Positions 13,064 through 19,910 of a stretch of 19,922 bases of DNA are shown here, piece by piece. The DNA comes from an uncultured Oscillospiraceae bacterium (GTDB taxonomy: Bacteria > Bacillota > Clostridia > Oscillospirales > Acutalibacteraceae), in assembly GCA_900540535.1 (NCBI GenBank), contig UQGM01000046.1:1-19922 (forward strand), read 5' to 3'. A program made the translations under genes and the position numbers. The number at the start of each line of letters is the position of its first letter. Position 1 is the stretch's first letter. The notes under the pieces were generated by a model. The model was not told the origin of the DNA. It worked only from the letters and a program-made list of their open reading frames with translations, and searched no databases.

Positions 13064-14434
13064 TTACTGACTGATTTTTAACGGCTTTATCTCCTTGCGG
13101 TATGCATAACGAAGGAAAATTATGCATATGACAAAGGAAACTATTTCCGCAATGGGGAAAGCAAGCCATACATTATTGAGTTCGCCGAACTGTGCAAATA
13201 TATAAGCGCAAGGCAGAAGGACAACAAGCTGTCTTAATACCGAAATCAAAAGGCTGAGTATACCGTGACCCAAAGCCTGGAAAAGCGATGAACAGATAAC
13301 TGCAAATCCTGCAAAAATAAAGTTAAAGCTGATTATTCTCAAAGCAGGAACGCCGATTGAAAGCATATTGTCTGAAGCGTTGAAAATTTTCAGCAGGCTA
13401 TCAGGAATAAGCATGAACAGCGCAAAGCCTATAAGCATTATTGCAACAGCGTAAATTATACTGAGTTTGACAGTCTTTGTAATTCTGTCGGCTTTTTTTG
13501 CTCCGAAATTATATGCAACAATGGGAACCATTCCGTTATTAAGACCGAAAACCGGCATAAATACAAAGCTCTGGAGTTTAAAGTAAACTCCGAAAACAGC
13601 AGTAGCAGTAGAAGTGAAGGCAATAAGAATTTTATTCATACCAAAGGTCATAACGCTGCTTATTGAAGCCATTATTATGGACGGCACACCGACAGCGTAA
13701 ATGGTTTTGATAATCTTTCCGCTGGGACGGAATCCTTTAAAGTTTAGCCTTACTTCATGGTTTTTAAAGTGATTGAGGATTATTGCCAAAATACATGCGA
13801 CTATCTGTCCGAGAACAGTTGCGGCAGCAGCTCCGGCAACTCCCATTTTCGGGAAACCTAAAAGTCCGAAAATCATAATGGGGTCAAAGATTATATTAAT
13901 AATAGCTCCGACGCCCTGTGTAATCATGGTATAAAAAGTTTTTCCCGTTGACTGAAGAAGTCTTTCAAAAGTCACCTGACCGAAAATGCCGAATGAAAAC
14001 AGAGTACATACAAGAAGATAGTCTTCACCGTAATCGACAATTTCAGTAATATCAGTCTGTAAAGTGAAGAAAATCCTTGAGAAAAAGCCTCCCAAAAGAG
14101 CAAAAACTATGAAATTACATACTGTCAGAAAAATGGCGTTATTGGCTACATGGTTTACTTTTTCAAAGTTTTTCTCACCAAGGCTTTTGGATAAAACCGC
14201 ATTGATACCGACACCTGTACCTGTTGCAACGGCAATCATAAGATTCTGCGCAGGGAATGCAAGTGAAACCGCTGTAAGGGCATTCTCACTTATCTGCGCT
14301 ACGAACATACTGTCTACTATGTTATAAAGAGCCTGCACAAGCATTGATATCATCATGGGCACTGACATTGAAACAAGGAGCTTATTTACAGGCATTACTC
14401 CCATTTTATTTTCTTTTTTTGCTATTTCTGACAT
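13064..14434 (-). CDS. MATE-family multidrug/toxin efflux transporter
   Basis: The 456-residue protein has about twelve hydrophobic segments. The N-terminal pattern MPVNKLLVSMSVPMMISML, then LYNIVDSMFVAQ and LTAVSLAFPAQNL is typical of the MATE (NorM/DinF-type) family; the second half repeats it with FGLNNGMVPIVAYNFGAKK. These carriers export cationic drugs and metabolites, driven by Na+ or H+. The start codon overlaps the stop of the upstream cytidylate kinase-like gene (TAATG), with GGGGGAGGA inside that gene, so they are translationally coupled. A MarR regulator is divergent, and inverted repeats near both promoters suggest it controls this operon. Confidence 0.93.
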   Translation of the reverse strand: MSEIAKKENKMGVMPVNKLLVSMSVPMMISMLVQALYNIVDSMFVAQISENALTAVSLAFPAQNLMIAVATGTGVGINAVLSKSLGEKNFEKVNHVANNAIFLTVCNFIVFALLGGFFSRIFFTLQTDITEIVDYGEDYLLVCTLFSFGIFGQVTFERLLQSTGKTFYTMITQGVGAIINIIFDPIMIFGLLGFPKMGVAGAAAATVLGQIVACILAIILNHFKNHEVRLNFKGFRPSGKIIKTIYAVGVPSIIMASISSVMTFGMNKILIAFTSTATAVFGVYFKLQSFVFMPVFGLNNGMVPIVAYNFGAKKADRITKTVKLSIIYAVAIMLIGFALFMLIPDSLLKIFNASDNMLSIGVPALRIISFNFIFAGFAVICSSLFQALGHGILSLLISVLRQLVVLLPCAYIFAQFGELNNVWLAFPIAEIVSFVICIIFLRYAYRKEIKPLKISQ

Positions 14435-15024
14435 TAATTTTTATCCTCCCCCAAAACAAGACTTACAATATAATCGGCAATTGCGTCAAGTCCGATTGTG
14501 CTGTTGAGCATCAGATGATAATTGTGGGGATCTCCCCATTTTTCTTCAGTAAATCGGTTATAATACGCACTGCGCTGTTTATCATACTTTTCAAGATACT
14601 TTTTCGGATCGTTTGTCTTTTCATTGTAAACTTCCGTAACACGTTTAATTCTCTCTTCAAGAGGAGCGTAAATAAAAACTTTAAGACAGTCTTCCATCTC
14701 ACGCAGAACATAGTCTCCGCATCGTCCAACAATAACACAGGGACCTTTCTCTGCAACCTGTTTTATAATATTGGACTGAGTAATAAAAATCTGATCGTCC
14801 ACAGGAAGATTGTTGCTGTCAAAGTAAATGTTGAACAGAAAGCTTGAAGTTCTTTTAGTTTCAGCGCTTTCAATATAGTTTTCGGAAAGGCCGCTGTCCT
14901 GAGCTATCATGCGGATAAGCTTTTTGTCATAAAGAGGTATATTCAGCTTTTGAGCAACCTTTTCGGCCACTATTCTTCCTCCGGAGCCGTGCTCCCTGCC
15001 GATTGTAATAACCGGATACTTCAT
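14434..15024 (-). CDS. Cytidylate kinase-like P-loop protein
   Basis: The protein has 196 residues from ATG 15024, with AAGGAG 8 bp upstream; an in-frame GTG at 15033 overlaps that site and was rejected. The N-terminus YPVITIGREHGSGGR (3-17) holds the GREHGSGG P-loop variant typical of the cytidylate kinase-like family. Further on are CVIVGRCGDYVL and a lid-like basic region ERIKRVTEVYNEK. This family is distinct from the housekeeping Cmk and its substrate is mostly unknown. In Clostridia such proteins often sit beside MATE transporter genes, as here, which suggests a shared but undefined role. It is cotranscribed with the MATE gene. Confidence 0.88.
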   Translation of the reverse strand: MKYPVITIGREHGSGGRIVAEKVAQKLNIPLYDKKLIRMIAQDSGLSENYIESAETKRTSSFLFNIYFDSNNLPVDDQIFITQSNIIKQVAEKGPCVIVGRCGDYVLREMEDCLKVFIYAPLEERIKRVTEVYNEKTNDPKKYLEKYDKQRSAYYNRFTEEKWGDPHNYHLMLNSTIGLDAIADYIVSLVLGEDKN

Positions 15025-15040
15025 TAAATTCACTCCTTCT

Positions 15041-15062
15041 AATAGTTTCTATGGAAACTATT
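15041..15062. promoter_or_regulatory. Perfect 9-bp-arm inverted repeat in the leader of the kinase-MATE operon
   Basis: AATAGTTTC (15041-15049) and GAAACTATT (15054-15062) around TATG. It lies between the minus-strand promoter and the ribosome binding site. It could be a MarR operator acting as a roadblock, or an RNA hairpin just upstream of the Shine-Dalgarno sequence. Confidence 0.6.
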
Positions 15063-15096
15063 TTATCGTAATATAATTCCTATTTATACGTTTAAT

Positions 15097-15125
15097 ATTA
15101 TAAACCTACAATTTCAAAGTGTCAA
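15097..15125 (-). promoter_or_regulatory. Consensus promoter of the kinase-MATE operon
   Basis: On the minus strand TTGACA (15125-15120), a 17-bp spacer and TATAAT (15102-15097): both hexamers are perfect consensus. Such a strong promoter implies tight repression, consistent with the adjacent MarR gene and the inverted repeat at 15041-15062. Confidence 0.85.
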
Positions 15126-15162
15126 TTGTCCACTTCTTAAACATATAAAAGCATATATTTCC

Positions 15163-15191
15163 TTGACATATGATAAAATCAAATATAAAAT
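15163..15191 (+). promoter_or_regulatory. Promoter of the MarR gene
   Basis: TTGACA (15163-15168), a 17-bp spacer and TAAAAT (15186-15191). The predicted start, about 15198, coincides with the first base of the inverted repeat 15198-15228. Confidence 0.7.
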
Positions 15192-15197
15192 TAAGTT

Positions 15198-15228
15198 GCA
15201 TAGGAAACCAAATATAATTATCCTATGC
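15198..15228. promoter_or_regulatory. Long inverted repeat at the MarR transcription start
   Basis: GCATAGGA (15198-15205) and TCCTATGC (15221-15228) are perfect 8-bp arms around a 15-bp AT-rich centre. It shares the GGAAAC core with the repeat at 15041-15062, so both could be bound by the MarR protein. Confidence 0.55.
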
Positions 15229-15245
15229 TGCGGAGTGATAAAAAA

Positions 15246-15680
15246 TTGGACAATTATCAGGAAACAAATATCCTAAAAATGATTTCTCTTATTTACCGCA
15301 AAATGCAGATTTATATGGGCAACAAAACAGCTGATTTCGGAATAACCAGCGGTACTCTGCCTTTTATAATGATAATCTGTGAAAACGGATGCATGGCACA
15401 GAACAGATTCTGCGAAATTCTCGACATAAGCAAGGGAACCGTCGCCAAAAGCCTTGCAAAACTCGAAGAGCAGGGCTATGTTACAAGAGAGGAAAATCTT
15501 GAAGACGGAAGATGCATAAACGTATATCCCACAAAAAAGGCACTGGATATTTACCCTTATCTCGTAGAAATAGGCGAAGAGTGGATTGAATACATAACAA
15601 AGGATATGACTGAAATAGAAAGAATGGTATTTGTTGAAAGTCTCAAAAAGGTTTCCGGTAACATAAGCGACTATTTTTAA
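15246..15680 (+). CDS. MarR-family transcriptional regulator
   Basis: The protein has 144 residues from TTG 15246, preferred because GGAG at 15232-15235 lies about 10 bp upstream. The in-frame ATG at 15225 has no ribosome binding site and falls inside an inverted repeat; starting there would give 151 residues. The winged helix is clear: MAQNRFCEILDISKGTVAKS then LAKLEEQGYVTREENLEDGR, the MarR recognition helix and wing with conserved D-R. It is divergent from the cytidylate kinase-MATE operon, the usual arrangement for a local repressor of an exporter. Confidence 0.9.
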   Translation: MDNYQETNILKMISLIYRKMQIYMGNKTADFGITSGTLPFIMIICENGCMAQNRFCEILDISKGTVAKSLAKLEEQGYVTREENLEDGRCINVYPTKKALDIYPYLVEIGEEWIEYITKDMTEIERMVFVESLKKVSGNISDYF

Positions 15681-15695
15681 AGAAAATCTTCTATT

Positions 15696-15720
15696 CCCCC
15701 TGAATTCTACTTTCAGGGGG
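15696..15720 (+). terminator. Probable terminator after the MarR gene
   Basis: CCCCCTGAA (15696-15704) pairs with TTCAGGGGG (15712-15720), 9 bp, loop TTCTACT. The following T-tract is interrupted (TATCATTTTA), so efficiency is uncertain. Confidence 0.65.
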
Positions 15721-15773
15721 TATCATTTTATAAAGGGCTTGTGTATTATTGTATCAGAAAGAGAGGAGATACT

Positions 15774-15911
15774 ATGAACACGGCAAAAACAGGACAGCTT
15801 ATTGCAGCAAAGCGAAAGGAAGCAGGTCTTACTCAGGAAAAATTAGCCGAAAAAATAGGTGTTACAAATAAGACAGTTTCAAAATGGGAGACGGGGGATT
15901 CACTTAGATAA
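15774..15911 (+). pseudogene. Truncated XRE-family (HTH Cro/CI) regulator, interrupted at the mobile-element junction
   Basis: An ATG with AGAGGAG 5 bp upstream opens a frame encoding 45 residues. They form a typical XRE helix-turn-helix: TGQLIAAKRKEAGLTQEKLA, then EKIGVTNKTVSKWETGDSL, followed by R and a stop. Intact relatives continue after KWETG with PDI and a dimerisation or sensor domain; here homology appears to end at about 15900-15905, where base composition also changes. The likeliest explanation is insertion of the element to the right into this gene. A functional minimal HTH protein cannot be excluded. Confidence 0.7.
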
Positions 15912-15971
15912 AGATACCACACCATTCCCACGCTGACTTTTGCTCAACCGATACAGCCGGAGGGCTGGATA

Positions 15972-16025
15972 ACAAGAAAAGGCGGTATGCGCCCCGTGGA
16001 GGGGTAGCGTACCGCCTTTTCTTGT
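15972..16025. terminator. Long perfect hairpin near the left end of the element
   Basis: ACAAGAAAAGGCGGTA (15972-15987) pairs perfectly over 16 bp with TACCGCCTTTTCTTGT (16010-16025), and an inner CCCC/GGGG pair closes the loop. T-rich ends on both strands would allow bidirectional termination, insulating the element from the host gene. A role in DNA processing is also possible. Confidence 0.65.
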
Positions 16026-16058
16026 GGGGGTTTCCAAAGGGGGCAACGCCCCCATTTG

Positions 16059-16096
16059 GCACACGACTTTGCGAAGCAAAGTGTAGTGTGTTATAC
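16059..16096 (+). other. oriT: Origin of transfer (oriT), MOBV/pMV158 type
   Basis: Inverted repeat ACTTTGC (16066-16072), GAA, GCAAAGT (16076-16082), followed by TAGTGTG/TTATAC with the predicted nick between 16090 and 16091. The outer CACAC at 16060-16064 complements GTGTG at 16086-16090. This matches the pMV158 oriT layout (an AT-rich ACTTTAT hairpin followed by TAGTGTG/TTATAC), including the upstream GCACAC. A MOBV (Mob/Pre) relaxase supplied in trans or from outside the window would act here. Confidence 0.85.
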
Positions 16097-16148
16097 GCTC
16101 TGTCGGCGTTGCCGTGAAAATGCCGTTGCCGCCGGGGAGGGGCGGCAG

Positions 16149-16201
16149 GAAAACAGGACTGTGCTTGTGTGGCGTGGAGCCGCAAGCGCAGGTCTGTTTT
16201 C
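16149..16201. repeat. 19-bp imperfect inverted repeat downstream of oriT
   Basis: GAAAACAGGACTGTGCTTG (16149-16167) pairs with CAAGCGCAGGTCTGTTTTC (16183-16201): 16 Watson-Crick pairs, one G-U and a 2x2 internal loop, with a 15-nt loop. It could be a single-strand origin or a regulatory hairpin; the function is not visible in sequence. Confidence 0.7.
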
Positions 16202-16495
16202 ATCAGCAGACAGGGCGTATATGAAAGCCCCCGTCCCTCGTCCTACGCTCCGACTTGTGGACAAAGTGTCCCGAAGTTGTGGCCACACTCCCGGAAAAGT
16301 AGCAGGACAGCGGGCAACCGTCAAGGCTGAAATGAACGGGGTTACACCCGGCCTTGATCGCCGCCCGCCGCCCCGCTGGATGGGTGGACAAGGCGGCCAA
16401 TCCCTCAAAGTGCTTGTCCGCGCTCTTTCTGATTTTGAGGTATTCAGTTTTTCAAAATTGAATAATCAAAATAAATTTTTTCGATTGAAAAAATT

Positions 16496-17362
16496 TTATT
16501 TGTTATCATCTTCAATGCCATATTTTTTCTTTTGCCGAATCACATAATTACTGATTTTTTCATCATATAGTGGATACTGGTAATCCAACTGGCATGCCAC
16601 TTCTGACGAAACCTCCCGGAACAATGCCATACATTGTTCAAAGGATTCCCACATATGGGGATAGGAATCCATATTATAAGTGGACATAAGTCGTTCCCAC
16701 AATTCCTCTGGGACATATTGCTTCATAAATTTATAGTTTTTTCCCAAACTGAAATGAAATCCCTGTTTGATACCAATCAGCCAGGAAATCATGCGAAGCA
16801 ATTTTTTTCGTACTATATCATTCATATGGTCAATAGCAAAAAGAATTTCTTTGCGGCATAAGCCCTTTACTACATATGTTGTAGTATTCCAAAATTCATT
16901 ACAGCAATCGTCAAACATTCTTTGAGTAGGCTTCTGCAAGTGGTAGTCTATATCCGTTGGTATTGGCGGCTTTACGATACGGTTGTCTTTATCCAACAGT
17001 AACTTTACCAGTTTATCCCATGTAAAATACTCGTCTATCAGTTCCAGCGGCAGCAAAGTTAAATCTATCTTAACATCATCAGTAAACAGCATTAAATATG
17101 AAAATCCCTTTTCTACAGCTGGAAATAATTCCATATCTTCCGGCTTTTGCAGAATCAACCTTTCACCAAATATATCTAGCCATTTATCATCACTTGTGAA
17201 GCTGTCCATATCCGTAACAAAAAAAGTAATATCAAAATCCTGAAAATCATCAGGCGGAATATTTGTATTTGTTCTAGATCCTTCCAAAGTAACCATGCGA
17301 ATGCGTTTGTCTGTTTTTGCAAAATTCAAAACAATATCATAAACTTCCTTTTCTGATCTCAT
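16496..17362 (-). CDS. aadE: Aminoglycoside 6-nucleotidyltransferase ANT(6) (streptomycin resistance)
   Basis: The protein has 288 residues from ATG 17362, with GGAGGAG 5 bp upstream; the in-frame TTG at 17377 overlaps that region and was rejected. The sequence MRSEKEVYDIVLNFAKTDKR, then VTLEGSRTNTNIPPDDFQDF, then DITFFVTDMDSF and the end QKKKYGIEDDNK is that of the ANT(6)-Ia/AadE family as I remember it from Gram-positive cocci, Campylobacter and Clostridia. The nucleotidyltransferase core has GSR at 28-30 and the likely metal-binding aspartates D42 and D44. It adenylylates the 6 position of streptomycin using ATP. It is usually mobile; here it lies directly beside an oriT. The exact subtype needs alignment. 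Confidence 0.95.
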   Translation of the reverse strand: MRSEKEVYDIVLNFAKTDKRIRMVTLEGSRTNTNIPPDDFQDFDITFFVTDMDSFTSDDKWLDIFGERLILQKPEDMELFPAVEKGFSYLMLFTDDVKIDLTLLPLELIDEYFTWDKLVKLLLDKDNRIVKPPIPTDIDYHLQKPTQRMFDDCCNEFWNTTTYVVKGLCRKEILFAIDHMNDIVRKKLLRMISWLIGIKQGFHFSLGKNYKFMKQYVPEELWERLMSTYNMDSYPHMWESFEQCMALFREVSSEVACQLDYQYPLYDEKISNYVIRQKKKYGIEDDNK

Positions 17363-17527
17363 TTTTATCTCCTCCAATTATTGAAATAGGTGTGAAGCCA
17401 TTTTAGGGCTTTCCCGCCTTGATTGCTCATCAGCAAAGGCGGGCGGGGCTGTCAACGGCGGCGCGTATGCGCCGTTCATCTTGACCGTTGACTGGCTCGG
17501 CTGGCTTTGCTATCCTCCGATAAATTA
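17363..17527. other. Hairpin-containing gap between aadE and the GNAT gene
   Basis: CCCGCCTT (17413-17420) pairs with AAGGCGGG (17436-17443). GTCAACGG (17451-17458) pairs with CCGTTGAC (17485-17492) and encloses a second stem, ACGGC (17455-17459) with GCCGT (17471-17475). The GC-rich block (about 17410-17510) contrasts with the AT-rich genes on each side, suggesting a recombination join between cassettes. The aadE ribosome binding site is at 17368-17374. Confidence 0.55.
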
Positions 17528-18061
17528 CTATCTGGATTTCATTTCTTTTTCAAATCTAAAGAAATAATTGTTCTCTTTTGGTATGTTGCCTGCGCTTTCA
17601 CTTATTTGGTGTGGGTCTTTGTGCTTAGGATTAAAAAATTCTACAATCTTGAAACCACAACGATTTACATAAAAATGAATGTTCCGCTTATCGTAATATG
17701 GGGTATGCGTCTCCCAAATTCTTGTTTCAGGATGTAGTTCTTCAATCGCTTTCCATATCTTAAATCCATTTCCAGCATTTTGTGCGCTTGATTTCACATA
17801 TAAAAGATGAAGTGAGTTGTAGCCGGTCTTATCATCTATTACAATGACTGCTCCGCCGATTCTTTCTCCGCCAATTTCTGCGATATATGCTTCAGCGCCT
17901 TTTGCGTTAAAAGATTCTTCTATATCTTCCGTGGGAAGAACTTGCTTTTCAAATTCTCCAAACTCTGACACATAAGAAATTTGAAAAGCCTCTTGTATTT
18001 CACTTACAAATGTGTTTTTTTCTTCAACGGTAATGATTGGTCTTAATTTTATTGTGTTCAT
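17528..18061 (-). CDS. GNAT-family N-acetyltransferase
   Basis: The 177-residue protein has the GNAT acetyl-CoA-binding core: beta-strand SLHLLYVKSSAQ, the pyrophosphate loop Q-N-A-G-N-G (a Q/R-x-x-G-x-G/A motif), helix FKIWKAIEEL and the final NIHFYVNRCGFKIVEFF. The N-terminal third holds the substrate site and does not resemble Sat4 streptothricin acetyltransferase or the AAC(6') enzymes I know. Position between aadE and mobile-element genes makes antibiotic or toxin acetylation plausible, but the substrate is unknown. AAGGAGAG and AGGA lie just upstream of the start. Confidence 0.85.
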   Translation of the reverse strand: MNTIKLRPIITVEEKNTFVSEIQEAFQISYVSEFGEFEKQVLPTEDIEESFNAKGAEAYIAEIGGERIGGAVIVIDDKTGYNSLHLLYVKSSAQNAGNGFKIWKAIEELHPETRIWETHTPYYDKRNIHFYVNRCGFKIVEFFNPKHKDPHQISESAGNIPKENNYFFRFEKEMKSR

Positions 18062-18181
18062 ACTTCCTTGCTCTCCTTAAATTTTATAGTCTGGTTCATC
18101 AAAGAAGTATGTCTTTATTCTCTCCCACCCCAATCAAATAGTTTCATAGTTCACCACTCCAAATCTCGATTTTCCGTTCTC

Positions 18182-18982
18182 CTACTTTCTTCCCCGCTGG
18201 GGCTTTGGATTTTTCAGCAAGTCAGACTTTTGTGCAATTCTTTTTAGCCATTTCTTTTCTTCCTCGAACAGCTTCTTGTAATTCAGTTTGAGCCGCTTGC
18301 AGATAAACATCATAGCCGCCTGCTCCGGGTCGCTGTCCTCTCTGGTGGTTTCCTCTGCGGTCTGCAAGAAATCTTCCAGTGGGTTGTCCTCTGGGACACT
18401 GAAAAAATCGTCCTTATGGGCTTCCCGCAGGTCGAGGGCTATCTTGTTTATGTCCTGCTGTATCACATAGCGGCAAAAGCTGTCGTCGTCAATATGGGCG
18501 GCGATAAGCTGTCGCAGCTGCGGGTCAGTCAAGCCGGGATTGTGTTGTTTCATAATTGTTGCACTCACAGCGTCCACAATGGCGTTTGCGCTCTGCACCT
18601 GTTTTCCTGCCACGCCGTTCACATAGATTTCAAGGTCGGCCATGAGCCGGGGAAAATCCGGGTGGGTCGCCAGTTCACACAAGAGGGAATTGTCCACCCG
18701 CCCGCTTTTCAATAGTTCAATCATATCGTCGCTCAAACGCAGGTCTGCAAGATCGGCGTTTGGGTGATTTTTTGTTTGGGAACGGCCCAGCAGATAATCA
18801 ACAGTCACTTCGTAAAACTTTGCTAACTCAATAAGGGCATAGTGGCTGATGTCCTTATACTCGTCCGCTTCATAGCTGCCAAGCGCAGATTTGGAGAGGT
18901 GCGTCTGTTCCGCAAGCTGTTCCAGCGTCAAGCCACGCTCCACACGCAGGTCTTTTAGTCGTTCTTGAATAGTTAGGGCCAT
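18182..18982 (-). CDS. XRE-family regulator of mobile-element type
   Basis: The protein has 266 residues. The N-terminal helix-turn-helix (about 5-65) reads IQERLKDLRVERGLTLEQLA, then EQTHLSKSALGSYEADEY, and ends with the typical FYEVTVDYLLGRS. The remaining 200 residues are helical, charged and lack a recognised enzyme motif. A GGGGGGGAGAG run supports the start. GC content and codon use are higher than in the chromosomal genes to the left, and similar long XRE proteins are common in clostridial integrative elements, where they control excision or transfer genes. Its targets are not in the window. Confidence 0.88.
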   Translation of the reverse strand: MALTIQERLKDLRVERGLTLEQLAEQTHLSKSALGSYEADEYKDISHYALIELAKFYEVTVDYLLGRSQTKNHPNADLADLRLSDDMIELLKSGRVDNSLLCELATHPDFPRLMADLEIYVNGVAGKQVQSANAIVDAVSATIMKQHNPGLTDPQLRQLIAAHIDDDSFCRYVIQQDINKIALDLREAHKDDFFSVPEDNPLEDFLQTAEETTREDSDPEQAAMMFICKRLKLNYKKLFEEEKKWLKRIAQKSDLLKNPKPQRGRK

Positions 18983-19025
18983 ACTCTCCCCCCCTCTGTC
19001 CTCTGTTCTAAAATATCATCCAATC

Positions 19026-19721
19026 TTACCACGACTTTTTGATTTCTCTTAATAAAGCAACCGTAATATCTTTGGCAATACTTGATGCTTTTGCACAGTT
19101 TCCGTCAAAATTATCAACTCCGCTGTGTTTTTCAGTATCGGTCACACACCGAATGGCGATAAACGGTATGTCATTTGCATAGCAGACATGAGCGATACTG
19201 GCAGTTTCCATGTCAACCGTCAAGGGAGCAAATTCATCGTTTATTTTTTGCCGGCTCTCATCGGTTATAAACGATTCTCCCGTTACCATACGGCCCCAAA
19301 CTACCTTTCCAGAAGTTGAAAGCTTGTCAACAGCAGACTTTGACATATCTATCAGCTTTGGGTCTGCCACAAAAAACACAGAATTCATCCACGGATGAAA
19401 TTCCGTTAAAATGTCTGGCGCTACATCGTGGTAACAAACTTCTGTGGAGATAACTGTATCGAATATTTCAAGTTCTGGCTCCATACCGCCCGCTGTCCCT
19501 GAATTGATAATTATATCCACGCAAAATACATCTATCAAAAGCTGAGCGGCTATGGCGGCATTTACTTTGCACACGCCGGAAAACAGGGCGACAACTTCTA
19601 CACTATCAATCTGTCCAGCATGGAATTTCAGCATAGCTTTTTCCGTTATCTTACAGTTGCTTATCAAGGGCAAAAATGGGGCGAGTTCTTCGTCACCCGC
19701 ACATAAAATTCCGATTTTCAT
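19026..19721 (-). CDS. mtnN: 5'-methylthioadenosine/S-adenosylhomocysteine nucleosidase
   Basis: The protein has 231 residues, close to the usual 230. Motifs are all present: MKIGILCAGDEE with catalytic-type E12, INSGTAGG at 72-79 for the nucleoside site, VDMETASIAHVC with E172 contacting the ribose, and RCVTD with D195 in the place of the catalytic aspartate. It should cleave MTA and SAH to adenine and the thioribosyl or ribosyl product, relieving inhibition of SAM-dependent methyltransferases. The start has AGGAGGAC 9 bp upstream. As cargo of a resistance element it is unusual and might support a methyltransferase encoded beyond the window; that is inference. Confidence 0.88.
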   Translation of the reverse strand: MKIGILCAGDEELAPFLPLISNCKITEKAMLKFHAGQIDSVEVVALFSGVCKVNAAIAAQLLIDVFCVDIIINSGTAGGMEPELEIFDTVISTEVCYHDVAPDILTEFHPWMNSVFFVADPKLIDMSKSAVDKLSTSGKVVWGRMVTGESFITDESRQKINDEFAPLTVDMETASIAHVCYANDIPFIAIRCVTDTEKHSGVDNFDGNCAKASSIAKDITVALLREIKKSW

Positions 19722-19764
19722 AGATTATTGTCCTCCTATGGCTTGAAAGCCAATTTTTATGTTT

Positions 19765-19793
19765 ATTTTACCATAATTCCGAGAGCACGGAAA
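19765..19793 (-). promoter_or_regulatory. Extended -10 promoter of the nucleosidase gene
   Basis: On the minus strand TTTCCG (19793-19788), a 17-bp spacer and TGG-TAAAAT (hexamer 19770-19765). The -35 is weak, but the TG extension compensates. Confidence 0.45.
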
Positions 19794-19840
19794 TAGCCTG
19801 TTTTTTAAGCCGATTTCCTACCTTTCGGATATACGGGACG

Positions 19841-19910
19841 GGCGGTCATTTAGGTGTAGACTTAGGGTAGTTCATCGATGGACAGCACCTTGAAAACAGA
19901 ATGACCGTCC
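19841..19910. repeat. Distant inverted repeat upstream of the nucleosidase gene
   Basis: GGCGGTCATT (19841-19850) is complementary to AATGACCGTC (19900-19909) apart from one G-U pair. The loop is about 49 bases. It may be part of a longer leader or a remnant of another gene; the window ends 12 bp later. Confidence 0.45.

Larger units (their letters stand above)
15912..16495. other. Non-coding, structure-rich left end of the mobile element
   Basis: This 584-bp stretch has no convincing gene; open frames across it lack ribosome binding sites and run through the hairpins and oriT. It contains a 16-bp perfect stem at 15972-16025, a GGGGGC/GCCCCC hairpin inside 16034-16059, the oriT at 16059-16096 and a 19-bp imperfect stem at 16149-16201. 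From about 16440 it becomes AT-rich, leading into the 3' end of aadE. Confidence 0.7.

Noticed and set aside
16056..16547. Plus-strand open frame across the oriT (and the minus-strand frames at 15904-16408)
   Set aside because: They run through the nick site and hairpins, have no ribosome binding site and give low-complexity Arg/Pro-rich products; the 3' part also overlaps aadE.
17528..18061. Identification of the GNAT gene as sat4
   Set aside because: The N-terminal sequence and motifs do not match Sat4 as I remember it, so only the family is given.
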